A stretch of DNA of 37,991 nt from Comamonadaceae bacterium (lineage in GTDB: Bacteria > Pseudomonadota > Gammaproteobacteria > Burkholderiales > Burkholderiaceae_C): positions 1 through 37,991 of the forward strand of contig CANFXC010000022.1 of the NCBI GenBank assembly GCA_947450765.1. The letters are read 5' to 3'. Each line of letters begins with the position of its first letter. Position 1 is the first letter of the stretch. Below the pieces are notes generated by a model, which saw only the letters and a list, made by a program, of their open reading frames with translations, was not told where the DNA came from and ran no database searches. Shown here piece by piece: positions 16,435 to 25,343 of this stretch. Both the position numbers and the translations under genes were made by a program.

Positions 16435-18836
16435 CAAATCCCTTGAGGTGCGCGGGAGAGTCGCGCTGCATTCAGCATCACGAACAGGGAACTCAGCGCC
16501 ATGCCGAGCCCTGCCAACCAAGCGGGCATGAACCCACTGATAGCCAAGGGCACGCAAACAGCGTTGTAGGCCGCAGCCCACGCCAGATTCTGACGAACGA
16601 TGGACAAGGTGCGACGCGCTTGCGCCGGCATGCTGGCCAGCATCAGCAACTGACCACCGGGAATGATGAAGTCCGACTGCGCCTGTGCCAACGGAACAGC
16701 TTGACCCACCGCGACCGACACATCGGCACGCGCCAGCACCGGCCCATCATTCAAGCCATCACCCACCATCAGTACCTTGCGTCCCCGGCCCTGCAAGGCT
16801 TGCAGATGCGCCAGTTTGCTCTGCGGTGTGCAGTCGCCCTGCACGTGCTGAATGCCGAGTCGGTCCGCGACGCGGCGGGCCGCAGCGTTGCGGTCGCCGG
16901 ACAGCATGTGCACCTCTAAGCCAGCCAGCTGGAGCTGCCGGACGGCGTCAACCGCGTCAGGCCGCACCACTTCGTCTAGCTCAAAGCGTGCCAGCCAGCC
17001 TGACTCATCGGCTAGAAAAACCTGCAGCGTGTCATTCTCAACAGCAGCTTGAACGCCGCAAAAAGACGCCGAGCCAAAACGAACCGAGCCGTTGGCAACA
17101 CCCCGACAGGCTTTCGTCAGCAAACCCTGCACGCCTTGTCCAGCGTGCTCGGCGACCTCCGTCAGTCTGAAGCCAGTCGTCGCGGCACCGCCATCAGCCA
17201 AGTCGTGCGCGTGCGTCTTGAACTCGTCAGAAGCTTCTGAAGCAGCAAGCAGAGCGCGCGACACCGGGTGCAGCGAATGCCTGGCCAGCCCGGCGGCCAG
17301 CGCCATCGCATCGCCCACCGACACGCCATCGCGTGTTGTGATGTTGCGCAAACCCATGCGTGCTTCAGTCAAGGTGCCGGTCTTGTCAAAGACAACGGTG
17401 TCCATATCGGCCAGCGCTTCCAGCGCTTGCAAGCGTCGCACTAAAACACCCTGCTTCGCCAACACCCCAGCCGAGGTCAACATGGCGGTCGGCGTGGCCA
17501 GCGACAAAGCGCAAGGACAAGTCACGACCAACACCGCCACGGCAGCCATCACGGCGCGGGCCGGATCGGTGCTCCACCAGTAAGCCGCAGCGAGCAAGGC
17601 CGCCAACATGACAAACCATAAAAATGGCCTGGCCACACGGTCTGCCAACTGAGCCAATCGAGGCTTGTCAACGGCGGCGCGCTGCATCAACGCGACAATG
17701 CCGGCGTAGCGCGTGGCTTGGCCCAACTGCTGAACGCGCACCTGTACCGTCGCCGACAGGTTGTAGCTGCCAGCCATCACCAGTGCACCCACCGGACGCG
17801 CCACCGGACGCGACTCACCGGTCAACAGCGCTTCGTCGGCAAAGGTATTGCCGCTCTCAATGAGGCCATCCGCCGGAAATGCCTGACCCGGCAAAACGCG
17901 CACCAAGTCGCCGACCTTCAGACGCCGCACGGCCACTTGCTCAAACTCACCGTTGGGCAACTGCCGTTGCACGCTGTCGGGCAGCCGCTGCATCAGGCTG
18001 TCCAGCGCGCCCGAGGTGCGGGCGCGCAGTCGCTGCTCAAGCCAGCGGCCGGTCAGCAAGAAGAAGACAAACATCGTCAGGGAGTCAAAGTAAACCTCGG
18101 CGCTCCACCATCCAGCGGTCTCAAAGGTCGCAGCCGAACTGATGACAAAGGTGATAGCAATGCCCAGCGCCACCGGCAAATCCATGCTGACGCTGCGCAG
18201 GCGCAGGTCGCGCAGTGCATTGGCAAAAAATGGTTTGCAAGAGAAAAGCAAGACTGGCAAGGTCAGCACCCAAGACGCCCAGCGCAGCAGTTTCTCGATG
18301 TCAGGCGTGATGTCGCCGGGCTCCGTGATGTAGGCCGGAAAGGCGTACATCATGACCTGCATCATGCAAAAACCAGCCACCAACCAGCGCCACAGCGCCA
18401 GTCGGGCGTCCTTACGGGTCTGATCTGAAGCGGCCGTTTCGAGTGCCGGGGACAAGGTGTAGCCCAACGCGCGCGGCGCCCGCAACCATTCGGAAGGCCG
18501 CGTGACAGCCGACGACCAGACCACACTGGCGCGCTGACTCGCTGCGCTCACCCGCGCCGACTGGACACCGGGTGTGGCCAGCAAAGCTTGCTCCAACATC
18601 AATGAACACGCAGCGCAATGCATGCCGCTGACCAAGACCTGGGACTCCCACAAGGTTGAGGCGATTCCCACGGACGGGCCCTGCGGCATGGACTGCTGAC
18701 TGAAACGCGACCATTCCTGCACATCGTCAAAAACACGCAGCAGATCAACCCCGACACCGGCGTCCTGAAGAGTCTCAGCCTGAATCGTGCCTAGAGCTAG
18801 GCCGGGGGAAATAGGCTTGAAGACGGCAGCATTCAT
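16434..18836 (-). CDS. ccoI: Copper-translocating P-type ATPase for cbb3 assembly (CcoI/FixI)
   Basis: A P1B-type ATPase exporting Cu(I) across the inner membrane for CuB assembly. Numbering from ATG 18836 (800 residues): N-terminal metal-binding domain with GMHCAAC (cysteines 74 and 77), ion-binding CPC at 440-442 in TCPCALSLATP, phosphorylation site DKTGT with Asp484, HP motif of P1B pumps (SLHP, about 521-524), and GDGLND at 692-697. Earlier starts at 18860 (ATG) and 18866 (GTG) are open, but both lie within about 12 bases of the FNR box. None of the three has a clear ribosome-binding site. Coupled to ccoS. A separate transcription unit from ccoNOQP, read from its own FNR-dependent promoter. 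Confidence 0.95.
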   Translation of the reverse strand: MNAAVFKPISPGLALGTIQAETLQDAGVGVDLLRVFDDVQEWSRFSQQSMPQGPSVGIASTLWESQVLVSGMHCAACSLMLEQALLATPGVQSARVSAASQRASVVWSSAVTRPSEWLRAPRALGYTLSPALETAASDQTRKDARLALWRWLVAGFCMMQVMMYAFPAYITEPGDITPDIEKLLRWASWVLTLPVLLFSCKPFFANALRDLRLRSVSMDLPVALGIAITFVISSAATFETAGWWSAEVYFDSLTMFVFFLLTGRWLEQRLRARTSGALDSLMQRLPDSVQRQLPNGEFEQVAVRRLKVGDLVRVLPGQAFPADGLIESGNTFADEALLTGESRPVARPVGALVMAGSYNLSATVQVRVQQLGQATRYAGIVALMQRAAVDKPRLAQLADRVARPFLWFVMLAALLAAAYWWSTDPARAVMAAVAVLVVTCPCALSLATPTAMLTSAGVLAKQGVLVRRLQALEALADMDTVVFDKTGTLTEARMGLRNITTRDGVSVGDAMALAAGLARHSLHPVSRALLAASEASDEFKTHAHDLADGGAATTGFRLTEVAEHAGQGVQGLLTKACRGVANGSVRFGSASFCGVQAAVENDTLQVFLADESGWLARFELDEVVRPDAVDAVRQLQLAGLEVHMLSGDRNAAARRVADRLGIQHVQGDCTPQSKLAHLQALQGRGRKVLMVGDGLNDGPVLARADVSVAVGQAVPLAQAQSDFIIPGGQLLMLASMPAQARRTLSIVRQNLAWAAAYNAVCVPLAISGFMPAWLAGLGMALSSLFVMLNAARLSRAPQGI

Positions 18837-18871
18837 AGCGTCAAGCGTAATCGCAGCCATCCGCACGGGGA

Positions 18872-18885
18872 TTGATGTGGATCAA
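18872..18885. promoter_or_regulatory. FNR box in the divergent ccoI/usp promoter region
   Basis: Perfect TTGATGTGGATCAA, identical to the hemN/fnr site. For usp, TAGACT at 18907-18912 makes a -10 with a start near 18920, placing the box at about -41 (class II). For ccoI, a class II start would fall at about 18837, with TACGCT (18844-18849, minus strand) as -10. One box may therefore drive both genes. Confidence 0.92.
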
Positions 18886-18938
18886 ACATCAAGCCAGATT
18901 CGGGATTAGACTGAAATCTAAACAACAAGGAGACTCGC

Positions 18939-19382
18939 ATGTTCAAACGCATTCTGATCGCTACTGATGGCTCTGAACTTTCTCAAAAAGCGGCCGACAG
19001 CGGCATTGAGCTGGCCAAACTGTCCGGTGGGCATGTCGTGGCTTTGCAAGTGGTGCCGCGCTACCCGGTGAGTTATTTCGAAGGCGGCGCCACAGTGAGC
19101 CCGACTGAGATCACCCGGATTGAAAAAGAGTGGGCCGACATTGGCCAAGCCACCGTCAGCAAGCTCAAAGCACAGGCCGAAGCCAAAGGCGTTCAAGCCA
19201 CTGGCATCACCACGCATTCAGACATGATTGCTGAGGCCATCATTGCCGCAGCCAAGAAGCATGAATGTGACCTCATCGTGATGGCGTCTCATGGCCGACG
19301 CGGTCTCTCGCGCATGTTGCTAGGCAGCGAAACAACGCACGTCCTGACGCATTCAAATATCCCCGTGATGGTGCTGCGCTGA
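18939..19382 (+). CDS. Universal stress protein, UspA family
   Basis: A 147-residue single-domain Usp, probably cytoplasmic and dimeric. It opens with the family strand and acidic residue (MFKRILIATDGSELS) and ends with the nucleotide-binding loop VMASHG-x9-GS; the usual first glycine of G-2x-G-9x-G(S/T) is alanine here (A-S-H-G). ATP binding is likely but not certain. AAGGAG lies a few bases before the ATG. The FNR box at about -41 suggests induction when oxygen falls, as reported for some Usp proteins of Pseudomonas. It converges with matB, with only 11 bases between stop codons and no evident terminator. Confidence 0.93.
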   Translation: MFKRILIATDGSELSQKAADSGIELAKLSGGHVVALQVVPRYPVSYFEGGATVSPTEITRIEKEWADIGQATVSKLKAQAEAKGVQATGITTHSDMIAEAIIAAAKKHECDLIVMASHGRRGLSRMLLGSETTHVLTHSNIPVMVLR

Positions 19383-19393
19383 TCTTTCGTTTT

Positions 19394-20920
19394 TCAAGCG
19401 AAGAGTGACTTGTACTGCTCGCGCAACACGTTTTTTTGCACCTTGCCCATGGTGTTGCGCGGCAGTTCAGCCACCACGAAACACTTCTTCGGAATTTTGA
19501 AATTGGCCAGTTGAGCCTTGAGTGATGCCACCACAGCGTCGCCGTTGACATGAGCGCCCGACTTGGCGATCACCACGGCCACCCCAACTTCACCAAAATC
19601 CGGATGCGGCACGCCGACCAGCGCGCTTTCAGCAACGCCCGGCATGTCATTGATCACCGCTTCAATCTCAGCCGGGTAAACGTTGTAGCCGCCGCTGATG
19701 ATGAGGTCTTTGCTGCGTCCAACGATGGTGATGTAGCTCCGCTCGTCGACTTTGCCGACATCGCCGGTCTTGAACCAGCCGTCGGCCGTGAATTCTTCTT
19801 TGGTTTTGTCTGGCATGCGCCAGTAACCCTTGAAGACGTTTGGCCCCTTGACTTGGATCGCGCCAATTTCTCCGTTTGACAAGCACTTACCGTCATCGCC
19901 GCAGACCCGCACGCTGACACCCGGCAAAGGAAAACCAACCGTGCCACCACGCCGTTCACCGTCTTCGGTCCGATACGGGTTCGAGGTGAGCATGATGGTT
20001 TCACTCATGCCGTAACGCTCAAGAATCGTGTGGCCTGTGCGTTGCTGCCATTCGGTGAAAGTCTCGATCAACAAAGGGGCAGACCCCGCAATAAACAAAC
20101 GCATGTTGCGGCAAGCCTCTTGGGTCAAGCCCGGCTCGGCCAGCAAGCGCACATACAGCGTCGGCACGCCCATGAAGACCGTTGCTTCAGGCAATTTTTT
20201 CAACACCAACTTGGGATCAAACTTCGACAGCCAAATCATTTTGCTGCCGTTGATGAGCGCGCCGTGCAGGGCCACAAACAAACCATGCACATGAAAAATG
20301 GGCAGCGCGTGAATCAGCACATCACCCTTTTTCCAGCCCCAATAGTTTTTCAGCGTCAGCGCGTTGCTGCGCAAGTTGCCATGCGTCAGCATCGCGCCCT
20401 TGCTTCGGCCAGTGGTGCCGCTGGTGTACAAAATCGCGGCCAGGTCGTCGGCGTTTTGTTGAACAACTTCATGCTGGTCACTACAGTGGGCGGCACGATC
20501 AAGCAAGGAGCCGGTGCGGTCATCGTCTAGCGTGAAGACGTTTTGCGTGCCAGCCTTGAAGGCGATCTTGCTGACCCAGCCGAAATTTTTTGAACTGCAG
20601 ACCACCACAGAGGGCTCAGCGTTTTCGATGAAATACGCGATCTCAGCGCTTTGGTAAGCCGTGTTGAGCGGCAGGAAAACATAACCCGCTCGCAGCGTCG
20701 CCAAGTACAGCACCATGGCTTCGACTGATTTCTCAACCTGCATGGCAACGCGCGCGCCAGCAGGCAAGTCCAGCGACTTCAGCAAGTTGGCCATCATGGC
20801 CGTCGAGCGTTCCAAGTCTTGCCAAGAGTAAAGCAAGCCTTGGTCAGTCTCCACCGCCACGGCATTCAGGTCTTGGGGGAAAGCGGCGCGCAAAGCAGCA
20901 AAAAGATTATTGTTTTTCAT
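19394..20920 (-). CDS. matB: Malonyl-CoA synthetase (malonate--CoA ligase)
   Basis: Activates malonate to malonyl-CoA with ATP and CoA. The 508-residue protein is an acyl-adenylating enzyme: P-loop YTSGTTGRSKG at residues 165-175, YGMSETIM, TGDVG, the hinge and aspartate region, and the catalytic C-terminal lysine in PRNTMGKVQKN. The N-terminus NNNLFAALRAAFP resembles MatB proteins. The ATG at 20920 was chosen over a TTG-initiated frame to 20965. MatB identity is strongly supported by the adjacent malonyl-CoA decarboxylase. Last gene of the mat operon. Confidence 0.9.
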   Translation of the reverse strand: MKNNNLFAALRAAFPQDLNAVAVETDQGLLYSWQDLERSTAMMANLLKSLDLPAGARVAMQVEKSVEAMVLYLATLRAGYVFLPLNTAYQSAEIAYFIENAEPSVVVCSSKNFGWVSKIAFKAGTQNVFTLDDDRTGSLLDRAAHCSDQHEVVQQNADDLAAILYTSGTTGRSKGAMLTHGNLRSNALTLKNYWGWKKGDVLIHALPIFHVHGLFVALHGALINGSKMIWLSKFDPKLVLKKLPEATVFMGVPTLYVRLLAEPGLTQEACRNMRLFIAGSAPLLIETFTEWQQRTGHTILERYGMSETIMLTSNPYRTEDGERRGGTVGFPLPGVSVRVCGDDGKCLSNGEIGAIQVKGPNVFKGYWRMPDKTKEEFTADGWFKTGDVGKVDERSYITIVGRSKDLIISGGYNVYPAEIEAVINDMPGVAESALVGVPHPDFGEVGVAVVIAKSGAHVNGDAVVASLKAQLANFKIPKKCFVVAELPRNTMGKVQKNVLREQYKSLFA

Positions 20921-20986
20921 CGAAGGAACAGGGCAAAAAAACGGGTACAAAAATGGAAAGGCCAAACAAATAAAACGCAGACAGCT

Positions 20987-21979
20987 TTAATCCAGCTTGG
21001 CACCGGAAGCCTTGACGACCGCAGCCCAACGCTTGACTTCGGCGCTGACAAAACTGCCAAACTGTGCGGGCGTGAGGCCCCCAAAATCGGCACCATTGGC
21101 GGCCCAGACAGCTTTCAGCTCGGGCGTGGCGCTGACACGGTTCAATTCTTCAACAATTTTGGCCTGCACATCGACTGGCGTGCCTTTGGGAGCCCACATG
21201 CCGTACCAGGTCGTCACGGTGTATTCCGGAAAACCCAATTCAGCGGCGCAGGGCACGTCAGGAAAAGCTGCATTGCGCTTGTTGCCAGAAACCATCAGCG
21301 CCTTGATGCGACCACCCTTGATATGGCCAGCAGACGAACCCAGACCATCGAACATCATGTCGACAGTGCCAGCCATCAGGTCTTGCAAAGCGGGCCCTGC
21401 GCCACGGTAAGGAATGTGGGTGATGAAGGTTTTGCTTTGCTGCTTGAACAGCTCGCCGGCCAAGTGGTGTGAGGTACCGGCGCCGGCAGATCCGTAGTTG
21501 AACTTGCCTGGCGATTTACGCACCAGCGCCAGAAAATCCTTGAAGTTGCCCGGCAGGTTTTTCGGGTTCACCACCAGCACCTGCGGCACGTTGGCCAAGA
21601 GCGACAGGGGTACAAAATCTTTCTCGATGTCGTAATCAAGCTTGGGGTACATCGACGGTGCAATCGCATGATGGACAGCGCCCATGAACAGGGTGTAGCC
21701 ATCCGGAATGGCCTTGGCCGCAATGCCGGCACCCAGCGTACCGCCTGCGCCGCCGCGGTTGTCAATGATCAATTGCTTGCCTGTGAGCTTGGCGAATTGC
21801 GCCGACAAAGGCCGCGCGAAAGCGTCCGTGCCACCGCCAGCGGGGAACGGCACGATCACCGTGATGGGCTTGCTAGGCCAAGCTGACTCAGCTTGACTGC
21901 CCAGCGAGATGACAGCTGCGCCAGCGGCGGCCGCTCGCAAAACATCGCGACGAGTCGCACTCATTTGGAAATTGTTCAT
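20987..21979 (-). CDS. Bug/TctC-family periplasmic solute-binding protein
   Basis: A 330-residue binding protein with a Tat-type signal (S-A-T-R-R-D-V-L-R-A, then a hydrophobic stretch ending SQAESA) and the Bug-family opening WPSKPITVIVPFPAGGGTDA. The ATG at 21979 has AGGAG 8 bases upstream; the frame runs further up but overlaps matA. Bug proteins normally feed TctA/TctB membrane subunits, but neither is in the window. Being inside the mat operon, between matA and matB, it probably binds malonate or a related dicarboxylate (inference), using a membrane partner encoded elsewhere. Confidence 0.9.
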   Translation of the reverse strand: MNNFQMSATRRDVLRAAAAGAAVISLGSQAESAWPSKPITVIVPFPAGGGTDAFARPLSAQFAKLTGKQLIIDNRGGAGGTLGAGIAAKAIPDGYTLFMGAVHHAIAPSMYPKLDYDIEKDFVPLSLLANVPQVLVVNPKNLPGNFKDFLALVRKSPGKFNYGSAGAGTSHHLAGELFKQQSKTFITHIPYRGAGPALQDLMAGTVDMMFDGLGSSAGHIKGGRIKALMVSGNKRNAAFPDVPCAAELGFPEYTVTTWYGMWAPKGTPVDVQAKIVEELNRVSATPELKAVWAANGADFGGLTPAQFGSFVSAEVKRWAAVVKASGAKLD

Positions 21980-22062
21980 GGGATGTCTCCTGTCGTTATA
22001 AATAGGGGCAGCATCTTGTTGCGCCGCCTCACGGATCAAACACGGATCAGTACCGTGCCAAC

Positions 22063-23574
22063 TCAAATGTACAAATCTTCAACCTTCGAGGATACGGGGA
22101 TTTTCCCCTGTGCCAGCAAGCCCCTGTACTTGTCGAGGCGCTTCAAGTCATACAGGTAGTTGACCATCAGACCATAGGACTGCTTCAAGCCTTTGGTCGA
22201 CATGTCGCCAGCCCAGTTCAGCCGCTCAACACGCGCCCCGTTGCTCAGATGAAAACGCGCTACCGCATCCAGTGGGCGCCCGTTGTCAAGCTGTCGGCCC
22301 AGATAGTCGGCGGCGCAGTGCATCAACACACGGCGCACCGGCGATTTTTCGTCCAACTCAGCCACCTTGTCGGCAGCCGCCAGAAAATCTGTCGCCGTGA
22401 CGATTGCCGGAACCGCTTCCTGCCCCAAGGCGCTGCCCAAGGCCTGGCGCTCTTTGTCGCTCAGCTTGTCTATCAGGCCACCGGCATGCTTGGCCAACCA
22501 TGGACGAAAGCCCGGGATCGGCGAGAGAGTTGAAAAGACCTTCAAACGGGGGAATTCAGCGCGCAAGGTTTCCACCACGCGCTTGATCAACGAGTCGCCA
22601 AAGCTGACACCGCGCAAGCCGGTCTGGGTGTTGCTGATGGAGTAAAAAATAGCGGTGGTGGCTTTGCTGAGATCACTCGCCGCTGCAGACTCGTCGAGCA
22701 AGGGCGTGATCGCGCCGGCCAGTTCATCGACCAGTGCGACCTCGACAAAAATAAGCGGCTCGTCGGGCAAGCGCGGGTGGAAAAAACCGTAGCAGCGCCG
22801 GTCACTGTCCAATCTATTTTTGACGTCGGCCCAGCCCTTGATGGCATGAACGGCCTCGTACTTGATCAGCTTTTCAATCAGCGATGCAGGCGAGTCCCAG
22901 CTGATGCGCCGCAGCTCCAGAAAAGCCACGTCAAACCAGGTCGAAAAAAGATTTTCGAGTTCTGAATCCAAGGCTAATAAACGCTTTTCGGTTTTAAGGT
23001 GCGGCAACAGTTCTGCCCGCAAATCAACCAAGAATTGCATTCCCTCAGGGAAGGCCGAGAAACGCTGCAACAAGCGCGTGCGCGGCGACACAAAAGCCCG
23101 GCGCAGTCGAATCTCAGCTTGCCCTTCCTCTGGTGTTCCAAGCGCCGCTTCGTAATGATCCCGGGCTGCTTGCACCTTCTCAGCGTTAGGGGCGAACTGC
23201 TCACTCATCAACAGCCAAGCGTCACGTCGCTGCTCGGGTGTGGCGCCGGCATACCAAGTGGCGATGTTGCGGGCCCGTCGTCCACCCTCCACTTCGCTGA
23301 CCTGGCTGTCCACCACCGACTGCAACTCCAGCAAGGTGCGGCGCAGCACACGCGGTGACAAGGCCTCTTCCTTGTGCTTTAACACCGCTTTCAAGCGCTC
23401 ACGCGTGCTACGCCCGTTGGGTTTCATGGGGTCGACTGACGCCGCCGCAGACACACTGGCGACAGCTGGACGAGACACTTTGGTCGGCGTTGTGGACGCC
23501 GAATCATGGCGTTTGAATTGCAAACCCTTGCTGACGGACTGGACGCTGCGCAGCAGCCATTCGGTTGAGTTCAT
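22063..23574 (-). CDS. matA: Malonyl-CoA decarboxylase
   Basis: Decarboxylates malonyl-CoA to acetyl-CoA and CO2. The 503-residue protein has the MCD domain: an N-terminal helical part (RTLLELQSVVDSQVSEVEGG, residues about 80-99) and a C-terminal acetyltransferase-like catalytic part with the serine-bearing YSISNTQTGLRGVSFG and the histidine motif FHLSNGA. The first 50 or so residues are low-complexity Ser/Ala/Thr and may be a linker. Its ATG overlaps the matR stop (ATGA), so it is coupled to the regulator gene. With matB it gives malonate to acetyl-CoA. Confidence 0.94.
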   Translation of the reverse strand: MNSTEWLLRSVQSVSKGLQFKRHDSASTTPTKVSRPAVASVSAAASVDPMKPNGRSTRERLKAVLKHKEEALSPRVLRRTLLELQSVVDSQVSEVEGGRRARNIATWYAGATPEQRRDAWLLMSEQFAPNAEKVQAARDHYEAALGTPEEGQAEIRLRRAFVSPRTRLLQRFSAFPEGMQFLVDLRAELLPHLKTEKRLLALDSELENLFSTWFDVAFLELRRISWDSPASLIEKLIKYEAVHAIKGWADVKNRLDSDRRCYGFFHPRLPDEPLIFVEVALVDELAGAITPLLDESAAASDLSKATTAIFYSISNTQTGLRGVSFGDSLIKRVVETLRAEFPRLKVFSTLSPIPGFRPWLAKHAGGLIDKLSDKERQALGSALGQEAVPAIVTATDFLAAADKVAELDEKSPVRRVLMHCAADYLGRQLDNGRPLDAVARFHLSNGARVERLNWAGDMSTKGLKQSYGLMVNYLYDLKRLDKYRGLLAQGKIPVSSKVEDLYI

Positions 23575-24242
23575 GCGGCCACCCGGCTTTTTGTTTGATG
23601 ACGTGAAAGATCGCGCAATGCATCGCGTTGACGCGTCAGATGCGTGCGCATGGCCGCCTCGGCGCCTTCGCTGTCGCGGCTCATCAACGCCGCATACACA
23701 GACAAGTGTTCTGCCAAACTTTGCGCCAACCGGCCCGGCGCATGCAATTGCTGCAAGCGCGCCAGCTTGAGGATTTTCCGCAAGTCAGCGATGGCTTGAG
23801 CCAGCCAGCGGTTGTTGGCCAGCATGATGATGGCCTCATGTATCAGCAGATTGGTCGCGTAATAGTCTTGAATTCGGCCTGTATCGGCATGGCCTTTCAA
23901 GCGATCATGCAAATCCCGCAAGGCTGCCAGATCAGCATCGCTGGCGTTGCGGGCTGCCTCAAAAGCACAGCGCCCTTCCAGCAGCGCAATCACCGGGAAA
24001 ATATCGTCCAAATCCTGCTCAGTCACTTCGCTGACAAAACAACCGCGACGGGGTTCATGCCGAAGTAAGCCCTCTGCCGTCAGCACCTTCAGTGCTTCGC
24101 GCAGCGGCGTCCGTGAGATTTTCAGACTCTCACACAGCGCCACTTCATCGACAAAATTGCCCGGCAACAAAGCGCCGGAAAAAATCTGTTCCCGCAACGT
24201 GGCGGCAACCTCCTGGTGCAAGGAGTTCTGGACAAGTCGCAT
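23571..24242 (-). CDS. matR: GntR-family (FadR/FCD subfamily) regulator of malonate genes
   Basis: A 223-residue regulator: N-terminal winged helix-turn-helix (LREQIFSGALLPGNFVDEVA, then SRTPLREALKVLTAEGL) and a C-terminal all-helical FCD ligand domain with the metal-binding histidines typical of the subfamily (NLLIHEAI, AEHLSVY, MRTHL). First gene of the mat operon and coupled to matA, so it very likely controls malonate catabolism, as MatR does in Rhizobium; the gene name rests on that context. ATG at 24242; a TTG three codons upstream is less likely. A 16-bp dyad about 44-59 bases upstream is a candidate binding site. Confidence 0.88.
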   Translation of the reverse strand: MRLVQNSLHQEVAATLREQIFSGALLPGNFVDEVALCESLKISRTPLREALKVLTAEGLLRHEPRRGCFVSEVTEQDLDDIFPVIALLEGRCAFEAARNASDADLAALRDLHDRLKGHADTGRIQDYYATNLLIHEAIIMLANNRWLAQAIADLRKILKLARLQQLHAPGRLAQSLAEHLSVYAALMSRDSEGAEAAMRTHLTRQRDALRDLSRHQTKSRVAA

Positions 24243-24285
24243 GATTTTCAAAACCTTAAAAGGAAGAAAACAACAGGGAAAACCG

Positions 24286-24301
24286 TAATTACAGGTAATT
24301 A
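24286..24301. promoter_or_regulatory. Candidate MatR operator
   Basis: Perfect inverted repeat TAATTACAGGTAATTA (7-bp arms, 2-bp spacer) upstream of matR. It covers a possible -10 region of the minus-strand promoter, where repressor binding would block transcription. Short dyads are typical GntR operators, though this one differs from the TGGT-N3-ACCA type of FadR. Predicted from symmetry and position only. Confidence 0.5.
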
Positions 24302-24403
24302 TGAAATATCACTGCATGGCAAGCAAGCACAAGCACCGATTAAAAGTTGTCAAAAGCCGACATATGGGGCTAAACCCCTAGTTGGTGATCGAGCAGGCCT
24401 CGT

Positions 24404-25210
24404 TCAGACCTTCTTAGAAGCCCAAACCCACAACCAGACCCCGGCAGCGATCATGGGCAGACAAAGCCATTGGCCCATGCTCATCCCCAGGGCAAGGATG
24501 CCTAGGAAGTCATCAGGCTCGCGGAAAAACTCAGCCACGAACCGCAACACACCGTAGCCCACCAGAAAGGCGGCCGAGACTTCGCCCATCTTGCGCGGCT
24601 TGCGGGCATACAACCACAGCAACACAAAGAGCAGCAAACCTTCAAGCAAGAACTGATACACCTGCGACGGATGACGAGGTTGCAGAGTTCCGCTATGCCT
24701 GAAAACCATGCCCCATGGCAATGCCGGATCAGAGATGCGCCCCCACAACTCACCATTGATGAAGTTGCCCACCCGGCCAGCCGCCAGACCGGTCGGGACG
24801 CACGGTGCGATGAAGTCCATCACCTGCAGCCACGGCTTGTGGCGAGTCCTGGCAAACCAGATTTGCGATACCAAAACGCCCAGCATGCCGCCATGAAAAC
24901 TCATGCCACCCTGCCACACCGCGAGTATTTCAAGCGGGTGCGCGAGGTAGTAATCTGGCTTGTAAAAAAGGCAATAGCCAATGCGTCCGCCCAACACCAC
25001 GCCAACCACACCGAGGAACAAAATATCCTCAATGTCGCGCCGGCTCCAGGCGGCAATGCCCGTCATCGACGCATAGGGCTGGTGCCGCAAACGAAGATTC
25101 GCGAGCCACAAGAACAACCCGAAGGCTGCCAAGTAGGTCAGGCCATACCAATGAATGGCCAAGGGCCCCAGTTGCAGGGCGACGGGATCAATTTCGGGGT
25201 GAATCAGCAT
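24404..25210 (-). CDS. lgt: Prolipoprotein diacylglyceryl transferase
   Basis: Inner-membrane enzyme that attaches diacylglycerol from phosphatidylglycerol to the lipobox cysteine of prolipoproteins. 268 residues from ATG 25210 ([23 protein letters not shown], about the usual Lgt start); the longer frame to 25324 lacks family sequence. Seven hydrophobic segments; conserved FHGGMLG and the Lgt signature [13 protein letters not shown] with its essential arginine and asparagine, then HPSQVYQ. Would process lipoproteins such as the predicted PotF. Divergent from ilvD across a 133-bp gap. Confidence 0.96.
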   Translation of the reverse strand: MLIHPEIDPVALQLGPLAIHWYGLTYLAAFGLFLWLANLRLRHQPYASMTGIAAWSRRDIEDILFLGVVGVVLGGRIGYCLFYKPDYYLAHPLEILAVWQGGMSFHGGMLGVLVSQIWFARTRHKPWLQVMDFIAPCVPTGLAAGRVGNFINGELWGRISDPALPWGMVFRHSGTLQPRHPSQVYQFLLEGLLLFVLLWLYARKPRKMGEVSAAFLVGYGVLRFVAEFFREPDDFLGILALGMSMGQWLCLPMIAAGVWLWVWASKKV

Positions 25211-25343
25211 CGGGGCATTGTGCCAGTGCAGGCACAAGCGGAGCGCATTGGCTGCGTACATGGCGCTCGTTAGCATCGTAGAATTCGAAATTGCTCCGAA
25301 AAGCCGTCCCACACCAGCAATCAACCTACATCAAAGAGACCTC

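Noticed and set aside
19381-19400. Possible hairpin between usp and matB stop codons
   Set aside because: The stem is about 4 bp with a mismatch and overlaps the stop codon; not convincing as a terminator.
24361-24400. GGGG-CTAAA-CCCC hairpin as lgt terminator
   Set aside because: The stem is only about 4-5 bp and has no adjacent T-tract, so it is not a convincing terminator.
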